In this document: one piece after another, positions 1 through 10,559 of the stretch
How the letters are laid out: every line of letters begins with the position of its first letter
Position numbering within the stretch: position 1 is the first letter of the stretch
DNA from: Nephrocerus scutellatus
Taxonomy: Eukaryota; Arthropoda; Insecta; Diptera; Pipunculidae
Direction of reading: 5' to 3'
Length of the DNA: 64,000 nucleotides
Assembly: GCA_947095585.1 (NCBI GenBank)
Contig: OX352762.1
Span: 30,604,669 to 30,668,668 of the forward strand
Notes under the pieces: generated by a model
What the model saw: only the letters and a program-made list of their open reading frames with translations
Told to the model about the DNA's origin: nothing
Databases searched by the model: none
Translations under genes and position numbers: made by a program

Positions 1-170
1 CAGCTCGCCATATGGACAGTTGTAATTCAGTCTAAAGACTAAATAAGCTTAGAAGGATTTTAGTTTCATGAAAAAACTCTTTTTTTGTACTTTTCTCCTT
101 AAAACTACCCCTGTGAATTAAAAAATCTCAAAATTACGGCTTCGCCCTTTGGAGTAAGGAGTGTTTGACA
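1..170. repeat. fragment of a dispersed repeat end (family A associated)
   Basis: The first 30 bases resemble the sequence at 19438-19460 (CAGCTCGCYATATGGAYAGT). The stretch near 90-145 (AAAACTACCC, then AAAAATCTCAAAA and TACGGC) resembles 23545-23590, which lies at the end of another family A copy. The window therefore opens inside or beside a truncated copy. It has no coding content. Confidence 0.5.
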
Positions 171-1290
171 ACTATATAGGCAACAATACCGGTGTTCTCG
201 AAATTGTTTGGGTATTGAACCGAAATTTTGCAACTTTTAAATCTTTTCAATCGTTTTTCTATGTTACTAGCAGGAAATAATTTCATACTACTTCATTAGG
301 TAAATACAGACCAACACTATGATGCAATTTTCTACTAGGAACAAAGCGAAGAGAAATTTGATTTTTACTTGCATTTTATGGCTGAGGCAATTTGGAATGA
401 TATTAATAAAAAAAAAATGACGTATGGCAAAAAAAAGATATAAATACGAAATAAACATTTATGTTGAATTGTTTGGAATTCGCTGCCAAATGATGTTGAG
501 TTGGTCAGTTGTACGGCCGCAACTAAAAAATAGTGATTGGAGCTTTGACGGCGCGTTGTGTTGCAGGTTCGTGCAGTTTTGCGCATGTGTTGCGTGTGGG
601 AAACGTGATTTCCCTAGTGTAGTTTAAGGCTATATCCAGATTAATTTTTCTTATGGAATAAATTATAATAAAAGACAAAAACCACTATGTTTCTGTTCGC
701 TTCGGTGTAAATGTTGGCAAATACGGGTGAAATACCGTGCAATCTGTAGACTTAACGAAATTAACTATGTTAACATGATAATGTTTCTTGTTCAATAAGC
801 TAAAAACAAGTGACCCTATTTGTTGTTTTTGTAATATTAGCTTCATAACTTACAATACGTGACATGTAAACTTAAATACTACAATTATTGCTGGCAGGAC
901 GTATCACTATTTCAAATTTAATAGTTAACCCTTAAAAATGTAGAACTAAAGCTTAACGTTTTCAGCGGTTTAACTGAAAGAGCAAGATGAAAATAAAATT
1001 CAAACAGGAGTGCTATAAGTTGGTACTTTGCGGGCAAACGTCAGGACACACGTGCTCAGAACAGTTCCCTATAACTTGGAGGTTCTTGTGTTATATTAAA
1101 ATAACATTAAAAAAAATTAGCACAAAATATTGCAGCGCCTTAAATAATTTGGGTTTCGACGTTGTTTTTTATCTGTTTTAATTTGTATTGCCTTAAGTCA
1201 AGGACATTACAAACCCACTCCATAGGGTATGGAGCCGCTATTCAAGCAGTACATTGACACATAGTTAACATAAAAAAAACTTATGGTAAT
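171..1290. other. non-coding stretch, nothing recognised
   Basis: AT-rich sequence with only short ORFs of fewer than 75 codons and no recognisable domain. I see no tandem repeat, RNA gene or transposon terminus. Confidence 0.5.
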
Positions 1291-1299
1291 GGAAAACGA

Positions 1300-2750
1300 G
1301 TTATAGAAATGGCAACAAGCAGTAGCTTGAACGTTGCGAGCATAAGGTTTGTGCATAAAAATATCCAGAAAGCCACCTGGGTATCTCCTGATGGATCCAC
1401 TCGCAACCAGATAGACTACGTGTTGATAGACAGCCGCTACAACTCGAAGTTGATGATGGTAAGAACATACTGTGGTGTAAACGTCGACTCGGCCTACTAT
1501 CTTGTTAGTATATGCATATGGCAACCCTTACGAAAGACTGCATCCGCGTATCAGATTCGAGTCAACACGGCTGACCTTCGCATCGAAGAGAGCAGAATCA
1601 AGCGATAGGACTTGGCCTAAGTGATGACTGGCGTAGAAGAGACATGGATGCGCCTTAAGAATACTTTCATTAGCAACGCCGACTCTATCTTAGAGCGATG
1701 ACGTGTGTAAGATAGTGACTGAACGTAAGAATGTTGCGTAACGAGTAATCAACAATCTCATGAATAGCATGATAGCACATACTGCACATACAAAGACAAA
1801 GTCTGATCGCCGATCATGCCACTTGGAGCGAACTGACGAGCATTTTCATGAGTTGTTCTATGGCCAGCTAACTGTGGAATTTGAGAATCCACCGATAACC
1901 GACGAGCGACGACCACACTATGCTGCAGACTTTCATCCTGTGCCCCATACATAAGAAGGGAGATATCACAACGTGCAGCAATTAACGTGGTATAACATTG
2001 TTGACCACCGCGTAAAAGATTTTCTCCTCTATCTTCAAAGACAGGATAGCCCCATACGCTAAAGACATCACTGGCCCATATCAGTGTGACTTCATCTCAG
2101 ACAAATCAAAAACTGATCAAATTTTTACCCTTAAGCAGGTAATGGAAAAATTTATATTTTCAAACCATTTTTACAGACTTTAAAACCGCCTGTGATAGCC
2201 AGAGTCGTACTTTATAGAGCCATGAGAGTATTCGGCATGAAATCTGGGCTTGCACATAAATAAGAGCAAAAAAAAGTGGTCACGTCTGCGAGCAGAAGAT
2301 CCAACATTGGTCCCTCAACTAAAATAGTAGAGCGCATATGTGAAGTAGTACAATCCTTTAATTATCTCTGATCATCAAATATCACTCGATAACAGCATGT
2401 AACCAGAAATACGCGCACGTTTGCTTGAAGCCGAAAAAGCTTTAAGACAACTTTAGTCTCTCAAGACTCTTCACATCCAAGAATTAAACCATAACATCCA
2501 AGCTTCTGATGGATAAGACAATGGTCATACCAGTACTTAAATAAATGGAAACGATACAAAAAGCATTCTGACTTCTTAACCGCGGTTGAGAGGAAAAAAA
2601 TGGAGAATTGTTGGCCCTGTAGGAAGGAAAGACGAATCCGAAGAATCTATAATATTGATGGGATTTACTAGCGTTACCGCGATGTTGATATCGTCTTTGT
2701 ACTGCTGAAATCACAAAGTTTAAAAGCAATATGGAAATAAGCAATAATCT
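1300..2750 (+). pseudogene. non-LTR retrotransposon remnant (endonuclease/reverse transcriptase, LINE-E family)
   Basis: Decayed copy of an APE-type non-LTR element. The codons from 1309 read as the end of an apurinic-like endonuclease domain (KATWVSPDGSTRNQIDYVLI, then DSR and a degraded D-S-H-Y-L-V equivalent). Near 2080-2150 one frame gives the RT palm entry YQCDFISDKSKTDQIFTLKQ, close to the usual 'GF..GRST.DQI' motif. Around 2290-2340 the bases match other copies in this window (40725-40790 and 49955-50010). The end near 2500-2740 corresponds to the ETW...KVLRRIVG region seen better at 50187. Stops and frameshifts are frequent, so it cannot make a working protein. Assignment to a LINE clade (RTE, CR1 or other) is not attempted. 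Confidence 0.75.
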
Positions 2751-3369
2751 ATCTATTACTAATAAATGAAAATATTTTTATGTATACGTTTATACTATTT
2801 AAAGTTTTATGTTCTTTATGTTTATAAAATTAATTTTTCTTGATGTGTCGGGAGCATGTTAAATACGAATTTACGAGTAGATACCAACAAAATAGCAAAT
2901 GTACAAGTAGTAAAAGGTCGCAAATGGTGAAAAACGTCATTGCAAAACAACTGATTTTTTTCCATCCATTCACTCCAAATGCATTTTAATTTTCACAACC
3001 TAATTAAAATCAAATAACATAACGTTCATGTTCTACATTAACAAACATAGACGGTAATAGCTTTGTGAAAATTGCAATTTCACATCACCACCGTGAGCGT
3101 GCTTTAGTTAGCTTACCTCGCGGTAATGAACCAATATATTTCAAGAGCGGAAAGGAAATCATTCGTTTTCTTTCTACAGAAAACCCACCTAGACAGAATA
3201 GAATAGAAGACAAAACAAATCTGAACAATGAGTAAAACGAGTGCAAAAAACTTGTCAAATGTCACCGGAAAAACTAATAGTCATCGATGACAATGACTTA
3301 CGGAGATCATGTAAAACTAACAAATTTGATACAGACGACGATGGACGACACTTGTGTTGACTTATTTTA
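2751..3369. other. non-coding stretch, nothing recognised
   Basis: AT-rich sequence with no ORF of note, no repeat unit of families A-C and no RNA-gene motif. Confidence 0.4.
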
Positions 3370-4775
3370 GAAACAAAAAACAACCCGTACAAATTAAAAT
3401 TTTTCATCTAAATTCTCTAGTTGCAGAAATTGGTATGGGAGCCCCTCGATCCAGGGTCATTTTTTTTTTATTGTAGGAGAAAATCATCGAAAGAGACATT
3501 TGACATCAGATGTCAAATTTGAAAATGCTTCAGATCATTTTATTCTGAGCACTTAGAGTCCCCGCACACTAGAGTCTTTTTTATCGGCCGATAGTTTGGT
3601 CGTTTTCGGCTGCCAGTGCGCACACTGTGCCGATTAAACAGTCGGGTTAGTGGTGAGTGCACAGACAAAGACAAAGTTGAATGGCAATCGTGTCGCACAT
3701 TCAACTTATTTATCGGCCGATACCAAATCGTTGTGTCTGCGCACTTGCATACATGTTCATACTGATTCAAACTATCGGCCGACAGAAAGTCTCTAGTGTG
3801 CGGTGACTCTTAGAGCACGCTCATACTCTGAGCAAATAAGAAACACGAGCATTTTTCTTGAAAACTCTTTGACTGCTCTGAACTTATTTATGAAAACACC
3901 AAATGACAGAATATTGTGAAAACTTGTTGTTCTATCTGTAAGTTGATATCGACAACAAAAAACGACATCAATAAAAATAAAATTCAGTAAATAATAAAAA
4001 ATGTAAGTTGTATTAAGCATAAAACATTTATGTCTCGTTTCATTTGCTGGGTTCATTTGTGCGTGATCTCAGATTTCTCTCTCTCTCCACCATTCAAAAC
4101 CAAGCAGCGCAGCCGAATGCGCAGCACACACCACACACAGTCATTAAAGAACGACGATATCTGATGCCACTATGATATTTGAAAAAATGTATAAGGGCCT
4201 TGCGGACGAACCCAGGGCCCGATCACTACCAAAATATAAAAAAAAGTATTGTCACCGTAAATACACATGTGTACAAAATTTCAGGAAAATCGGGCTTTAG
4301 GAAGTGCGTTAAAAATTGATAGTTAAAAAAAATTGTATAGGAGCCCCCCGACCCCGATCGCTTCAAAAATTTTACAAAAAGTTTTGTCCATCGGATATAC
4401 ACAAACACTTGCATATAAAATTTGAAGAAAATCGGGAACTTTTTTCATAAAATTTGTATGGGTGCCCACCCGACCCAGGGGCCCGATCTCTCCAAAAATT
4501 TTACAAAAAGGGTTTTCCATCGGAGATACACATTTGTATAAAATTTTAAGAAAATCGGGTAAATTTTTTAAAATATTTGAATGGGAGCCCCCCGACCCCG
4601 AGGTCCGGGGCGCCTCAAATTTTAATAGAAAGTATTGTCACCGGAAATATACATCTGTGCAAAATTTCAATAAAATCGGGCTATGGGAAGTGGGTTAAAA
4701 ATTGATCAGAAAATCTGACCAGCCAGCCACCCAGCCAGCCACGTGCACGCGAAGTTAATATAGAGAATTTAAAAA
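3370..4775 (+). repeat. family A element: TIR-flanked with internal roughly 120-bp repeats
   Basis: Starts with the shared junction module (AACAACCC...AAATTTTTCATCTAAATTCTCTA) and ends with TTAATATAGAGAATTTAAA, so short termini AAATTCTCTA and TAGAGAATTT are inverted. Inside are a leader that also occurs at 22868-23220 and 56420-56730, then units beginning GGGAGCCCCCCGACCCC and GGGCCCGATCACT and continuing with CCATCGGAGATACACATGTG. A (CAGC)-rich block lies just before the right end. The units happen to lack stops in some frames, which creates several spurious ORFs of 60-90 codons. The copy carries a MITE at 3557-3808. Confidence 0.8.
3557..3808. mobile_element. MITE, 252 bp, with about 45-bp terminal inverted repeats
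   Basis: The left end (AGTCCCCGCACACTAGAG, followed by ATCGGCCGATAGTTTG) is matched in inverted orientation by the right end (AGTCACCGCACACTAGAG on the opposite strand, followed by TCGGCCGATAGTTTG). It is flanked on both sides by CTTAG (3552-3556 and 3809-3813), extendable to CTTAGAG. Empty versions of the same site exist in this window, for example GAGCACTTAGAGCACGCTC on the minus strand near 23125-23143, so insertion is directly demonstrated. There is no coding capacity. The TIR and target duplication do not let me assign a superfamily with confidence. Confidence 0.85.
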
Positions 4776-4795
4776 CCCTATAAAACAAACCATGT

Positions 4796-5578
4796 TTAAA
4801 TTCTCTAATTTAATGTTGTGACAACTTGTTCTTCAATGCGTAGATTGCCGTCGTCATCAAATGACATTTCCACTATAAACGCTGAAAAATAAAAACACAA
4901 GCACTGAGCAGAAAACCTACCATCAAATCGTATGGGGAAAGCAGCGCTACACACAGTGCACACAGTCATAAGTATGGCGTGATCAAATGCCGGTACGTTA
5001 TTTAAAAAAAAAATATGAGAGCTCCTCCTCGGCCCTGGGGACCGATCACTACGATATTTTTACAAAAGAGTTTTCCATCAGAGATACACATGTGTACAAA
5101 ATTTTAATAAAACCGGGTACATTTTTTTTTAAAAATTTGTATGGGATCCCCCGATCGCTACCAAATTTTAATAGAAACTGTTGTCACATATATTTGAAAA
5201 AAAAAAAACAACCCATAAAAATGAAAATTTTTCATGCAATTCTCTAATAACCAAAAGTATACTGAATTCCACTATAAATGCTGAAAATGAATGCCCAATC
5301 GTAAAGCAAGCAGCGCTGCCCACAGCGCACAACGCACACAGGACACAGTCATTATAGTATGAAATGATCTGGTGCCGGAAAAAAAACTTGTATGGGAGCC
5401 CCCCGACCTCGCGGCACGATCCCTCTTAAATTTTAATAGAAAGTATTGCCAACGGAAATATACTCGTGTGCAAAATTTCAATTAAATTGGGCTTTGGGAA
5501 GTGGGTTAAAAATTGATCACAAGATCTGACCAGTCAGCTAGTCCGCCAGCCACGGGCATACGAAGCTAATATAGAGAA
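4796..5578 (+). repeat. family A elements, two short copies in tandem
   Basis: The first copy runs from AAATTCTCTAATTT (4799) through one or two units. A junction module (AACAACCCATAAAAATGAAA, 5209-5228) leads into the second copy, which starts at AATTCTCTAATAACC (5242) and ends at TATAGAGAATTTAAA (5570-5584). Both carry the leader AAGCAGCGCTGCC...CACACAG...CAGTCAT before the unit GTATGGGAGCCCCCCGACC. A CAGC-rich block precedes the second end. Confidence 0.75.
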
Positions 5579-5584
5579 TTTAAA

Positions 5585-6270
5585 AAAAAGCCCACAAAAA
5601 GTAAAATTTTTCATGTAAATGCTCTAATAGGAGATATATAGTGTGCAAAGTTTGAACCGGGTTAATTTGGAAAAAATCAATATTAGAGCCCCCTTCAATT
5701 CAAAAAACCATTCTCACCGGAGATACGTATGAGTAAATAAAAATTTGTATGGGAAAAAAATTCAAATCAAAAACTCGAATTTTTTTTAAAAAATCGGTCT
5801 ATCGGAGATATACATATGCTTAAAATTTAAAGTAAATCGGCCTAATTTTGAAAAAAAAAGTGAATGCCCCCGAGCCTCAGGGCTCATTCGCTCCAAAAAA
5901 TTTACAATAACTTTTATCCATTGGAATAAACATATCTTTAAAATTTTAAGAAAATCGGCCTAATTTTAAAAAATTTATTAGGACCCATTTTACCAAAATC
6001 GGGTTAATTTTTATTTTAAATTTGTATGAGGCCCCACGACCCCGGGGCCCGGGGTATCCAAAATTTTAACAAAAAGTGTTGTCCATCGGAGATACACAAG
6101 TGTATAAAATTTGAAGAAAATCGGGGAAATTTTTTTAAAAAAATTTTATGTGGCCCCACGACCCTGGGGCCCGGGGTCTCCAAAATTTTGACAAAAAGTG
6201 TTGTCCATCGGAGATACTTATGTGTATAAAATTTTAAGAAAATCGAGTTATTTTTTTTTTAAATTGCAAT
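5585..6270 (+). repeat. family A tandem array, right end lost
   Basis: Begins at the junction module (AAATTTTTCATGTAAAT, 5606) and contains about five degenerate units, recognised by CCATCGGAGATAC..TGTGTATAAAATTT and GGCCCGGGGT. No terminal TAGAGAATTT is seen at the right, where the array runs into the 15-bp repeat near 6330. Confidence 0.7.
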
Positions 6271-6329
6271 TTATAACGCACTAGGCGGAGATACCCGGCG
6301 TATCGCGGCTGCCCCATCCCACGGACCTG

Positions 6330-6416
6330 CCCACGAACCCCCACCCTACTGACAACCCGCCTACTAACCACCTGCATACTGACCCCCCGCATACTTACCA
6401 CCCCCGCCCGCTGACC
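6330..6416 (+). repeat. 15-bp C-rich minisatellite, about five units
   Basis: Successive degenerate units CTACTGACAACCCGC, CTACTAACCACCTGC, ATACTGACCCCCCGC, ATACTTACCACCCCCGC. The plus strand is almost free of G here, in contrast with the surrounding AT-rich DNA. Confidence 0.75.
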
Positions 6417-7525
6417 GCCAACAACACATCGACACTAATATCGGCAAAAATAACGAACGTAGCTTCAAATTTATATAATCAGAGAATATGCGTTGTCAAG
6501 TTGAATTAAGTACTTGTGTGTAGATTATAAATGAAATACTATTTTAACCCTCCATGAAGTGGTTTTTGTTTGGAAAAATATGCCTACGGTTCCTTGCACA
6601 CGTCAGTGAAGCATCCAACAAAAATGAATGATACGATCAACGGTATGGGTTTGTATAAAAGACAAACAAACAGAAAAAACATACTTTCAAAATGATAAAT
6701 AAGATATTTTATTTGAAACTAAAATCCGCTGTATTAAAAAAATACATATTTAACTAATAACCTTTCTTCCCTCCACACTCTACAGGATTGTTATGACGAA
6801 AACGATTGCTGCTTGATGTTGCATATATTACGAGTATTTTGAAATAATGCTTTAAATAGTCAATCAGAGTAAAAGAATTAAATAAATGTTTTCTTTTTAA
6901 TTTAATGTCATTGCCTTAACCTTCATTACTGCTTTTCCTTTTGCTTCGCGAACGTCATATTTGTTATTTACCTAAGCAATTGGTGTGCGATGGGATAGTT
7001 TCGGTTCACGTACCGGCATTTGTAATGTTCTGGGATTATAAGTAGTAAAACACTTAAGCCCAGATAATTGCATAGATAATGAGGAAATTTCAATTAGCAC
7101 AAATAGCTACGTAAGCATTAGCGTCACTATGCCTAATTTGCATTGACAATGAAAATGGTCGATCAATTGTATTTCTATTTCGTTTGTAGTAGGTAATTAT
7201 CAGAGTCGATGGAAGACAACAATAAACAATGATGCCGCTAAGCAAGAAGGTAACTGTCGCCAGAAAGGCATTGCGTTCATTTTAAGGTGCAGACAAGTCA
7301 ATTAGTTGAGCATTTTTTTTTTAAATTTAATGTTCGTGTAAAACCATCAGAATGTGGTAAGCAACAAACCAGACTACACTTACATGTAAAGCTAAAGTTT
7401 TTTCGAAATGTGTTGATCGTTTTAAAAAATTTATAAGAAAACCCTTTACTGACCGATTCGCGTCAGATCGGCTGAAGATAACAACATGTAGTCAAAGGAG
7501 CTTTTAAATTATGTAATGCAACACG
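6417..7525. other. non-coding stretch, nothing recognised
   Basis: AT-rich sequence with no long ORF or recognised element. It is bounded by the 15-bp minisatellite and the start of the jockey-like LINE. Confidence 0.4.
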
Positions 7526-7529
7526 GAAA

Positions 7530-10280
7530 AGCTATAGGCTTTGCTCATCTGGGACAGCTCGCAGAACAATAAACGGGGTGAGTCCTTCTTGTATTTTCTC
7601 GTTAATAGTAAGTAATCTTAATGTATGTATTTCTGGTAATACTAAAATCTTAACTTTCCCGAGCTCGGAATGGTTCAATGGTTGGAAGAGGGAATCGATA
7701 TTACCCTGATTACCAACATCTTTTGGGTTGATAACTAGACAGTGTTCGATGTCAACTCCTGCTCTGACCATAAGTTCATAATTTTTGACCTGAACCTCCA
7801 GACAGTGTCGATCAAAACTTATAGAAATATTATTTTTATTAATATTAATATTAGAAGAACTAACTGGATGAAATTCAGCAATATCATCCGGTCAAAATAA
7901 GGCAAGATACTCAATATTGAAACGAAATAACTACGACCAAGGAATTGGAGAAGAATATCGAAGCGTTCGAGAAATCCATTGACGTGGCTCTGAAGCCAAA
8001 AAAAAACTGCACCCTTCGTTGGTGTGAGCGAAGATCTAAGCCAACTCAGGAGGATGACTAAGTCGATTTTTAATAATTTCTAATAATTACTCGCAGCCTT
8101 ACAATGATTGCCTGGAGATCTACAAGAAGGCCACCAAAGAAGTCAAAAGATCCTCTTGGATGGACTTCTGCCAATCAATCGAAACCACCAAAGAATCTGC
8201 CAGAAATTGCTGGATCCTGTCTAAAGAGTGCACTGCCCTATCAAGAAAGCATTCATCAAGAATGTGTAGTGAATAATATCATAACCCGGGAAAAGATCTT
8301 AGGCCCTTAGAAGCTTCTCGGCACATAAATCTACCGACCTAGATGGCATACAGCTGACTAGAGCATTCGTCCTCCTGGCTAGTAAAGATTTTCAAAAGCT
8401 GGCTTCTATTAAGTTATGTCTAGCAACTGGAGAAGAGTTCTGGTGGTTTTTATACCCAAAACAGGAAGAAGAGGTCACGAATCAGCGAATTATTTCAGGC
8501 CTTTCAGTTTCTTATCGTTCCTGCTAAAGACTCTGGAGCGCTTTCTAAACCACCAAATCAGGCAACAGTTCGAAGTACCACTAGCATCGAGATCTCAATA
8601 CACATATATCACAAGCAGGTGCAGGATTAAGTACACGATTAACTACAAACAGTTTGCGCTACCTGCCTTCCAAGATGTGAAAGGGGCCTTCAACAATGTT
8701 CGTATTGAGGCCATTTTGAAAGCTCTTACCCAGTCAGGAGTAGAGCTCTTCCTAACGCAATGGATCATATCCATGCTCGGTAGCAGGATAATTCAGCCTC
8801 GGCAGCTGCAATATTACCAAATCAGTCGAAGAGACACTACCCAAGGAGGGATCATTTCACCTGTGGTATTGTGGTTAATGGTCAATTCTCTAAATTATAC
8901 TAAAACTTGAGGAAGATGTCAATTTTAATATATATTTAATTACTGAAATTACTATAATTCAAAATATAATTTGATTAAAAGGATAAAATTGAATTCCTCG
9001 AAATTTTCTAAAGTGACAAAATGGTATAATTATTAGAATAGCAATTTATATAATTAATGCAATTACTCCTCCTAATTTATTAGGAATTGAACGTAAAATA
9101 GCATAAGTAAAAATATCATTCAGACTGAAAGTATTTGCGCACGCAGATGACGGGGTGATACTCGTATCAAGACAGTACCTGTCGCTGTCCGTGATTAGTG
9201 AAGTTATGGAAGGGCCTTGGGTAAAGTTGGATCCTGGGCAACAAGCTGTGGCCTTGGAGTCAACTCAGTGAAAACTGCAATGGTACTTTTCACCACCAAA
9301 TGTAAAATACCGGCCTTTGTCCTCAAAAAACTCAATGGTAATAGTCTCACTCTCAACCCCAACGCCAAATATGTCAGAGCAATCTTGGATAGGGAGCTTA
9401 TTGGTCCTCAAGCCAGCAGTAAAACTATTGGCAAGAAATGGGGACTTCAGAAAAGGATGGTTCTCTGACTAAATAACCTATAGGGTACTAGTCTGGTGGC
9501 CAGCGAAGAGGAAGAAATACAATGCCAGCCAGCAGACTAAAGCGAACAGCAGCAGCTGGCATTACAGGAACTTTAGGGCCATGTCCAACTGAGGCCCTTA
9601 ACACTTACAATTACTACACTTCCAGACATATTTATTAAATACGTTGCGACGTGAAATTCAATACGTCTCAGGGAATATGGGTGGCTTGCTACAACAGCAT
9701 ACGGGCACTGCAATATACTGCAGACAGTACCTAAATTTATGATACCATCTTCTGCTGACTACTGCATCTCCAAACTTAGCTTCAACTCCTCCTTTGGCAT
9801 CGAGTTTCGTACGAGAGGAAACTGGGAGGATGGGACTGTAACGAGGCAATTTGACGTTACAATACACACTAATGGATTCAAGATGTAGTCGGTGCAGGTG
9901 TCTTTTCGGATGATCTCTATCTTTTAAAGTTATACAGGCTCCCCGATTCAGCTAGGAAAACCACCGAGTTGATATCAATAAATCGGAAGGATATTGCCAG
10001 AGTTGTGGCTATCAACACGGATCACTGGCCCGCGGGTATACTGCATAACACCTTCTGTAGAAGCTATAAGGAGGCAAATGAAAAAGAAACTCTAACCCGC
10101 ACTATCTATGTAGATGTCCGACAGGATCAAAACTACGCACTTTGAGTAAACCATTTTTTGCCATCCTGGAAAAGCTTTCAGAGAGTCGCTAGTGCAGCAA
10201 GGTTCACCACTCTACGAACCTACCTTATGCAAGCGTGTGCGTATATGTTTCAAGTAGTTAACATTTCTTTGTTAGTAATT
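7530..10280 (+). pseudogene. jockey-like non-LTR retrotransposon, decayed, interrupted by mtDNA
   Basis: Long but broken ORF2-like region of an APE-type LINE. Order seen: end of the endonuclease (S-D-H-K-F-I-I-F-D at about 7764-7790, followed by RRTNW); the linker (about 8095-8270, YNDCLEIYKK and RSSWMDFC); the reverse transcriptase (8300-8925), with KSTDLDGIQ for the usual KSPGPDGI, then WRRVLVVFIPKTGR, FNNVRIEAI (catalytic D replaced, normally AFDNV) and TQGGIISP. The active-site block follows at 9135 (VFAHADDGVILV, the YADD equivalent), then LGVNSVKT, the thumb (VWWPA at about 9490) and an RNase H-like segment with TREDW and DVTIHTNG (9805-9870). Frameshifts and stops are many. Between KLEEDVNF (about 8924) and RLKVFAHADD (about 9120) sits a foreign mitochondrial piece. 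It is a dead copy. Confidence 0.85.
8926..9117 (-). pseudogene. CYTB: numt: nuclear insertion of mitochondrial cytochrome b fragment
   Basis: Read on the minus strand with the invertebrate mitochondrial code, this segment gives TYAILRSIPNKLGGVIALI and then KFRGIQFYPFNQIMFW (TGA read as W). These are signatures of the C-terminal third of cytochrome b, a subunit of respiratory complex III. One in-frame TAA (from an expected TCA serine codon) and loss of similarity after ...SVI show decay. Base composition is about 80% AT, far from the LINE sequence around it. The piece interrupts a LINE RT domain whose coding continues on both sides, so the nuclear location is direct. Flanking duplications are not obvious. 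Confidence 0.9.
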
Positions 10281-10439
10281 ATTAGGCCGATATTTCTGCA
10301 TCTATAGTATGTAGATGTATAATATATAATGGCATAATGGTACGAAATTCGCGAAGTACGTAAGATAATCAATATTTCAGCAAACAAAGCATGCTACTGA
10401 ACAGATTGACTCCTACATTAAGGCAACATGCTTTGTCAA

Positions 10440-10556
10440 GCTGCACGCTTCTTCTACGCTACCTCTCGACTTCAGGTCTAGCAAATATTTCCACGCCAAG
10501 CTTTGCTAAGGCATTATAAGGATGAATTTTCCTTAGAGCGTGTACTAATTATAAAC
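10440..10556 (+). repeat. LINE 3'-end fragment
   Basis: CACGCCAAGCTTTGCTAAGG, then CATTATAAGGATG and TTAGAGCGTGTAC..ATTATAAA, matches the 3' ends at 37790-37860 (plus) and 29985-30025 (minus). It lacks the adjoining coding part. Confidence 0.6.
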
Positions 10557-10559
10557 GAA

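Noticed and set aside
4226..4698. Several ORFs of 60-90 codons, often with PGPDH, KILYGS or THVYKI residues, here and in every family A array
   Set aside because: They are readings through the roughly 120-bp repeat unit in different frames and on both strands. The unit length is not a multiple of three, and there is no sign of selection.
7532..7831. Minus-strand ORF of about 80-95 codons resembling an exon (possible acceptor at about 7818)
   Set aside because: The plus strand of the same bases reads as the end of a LINE endonuclease domain (S-D-H-K-F-I-I-F-D) that continues into the RT, so the minus ORF is a shadow.
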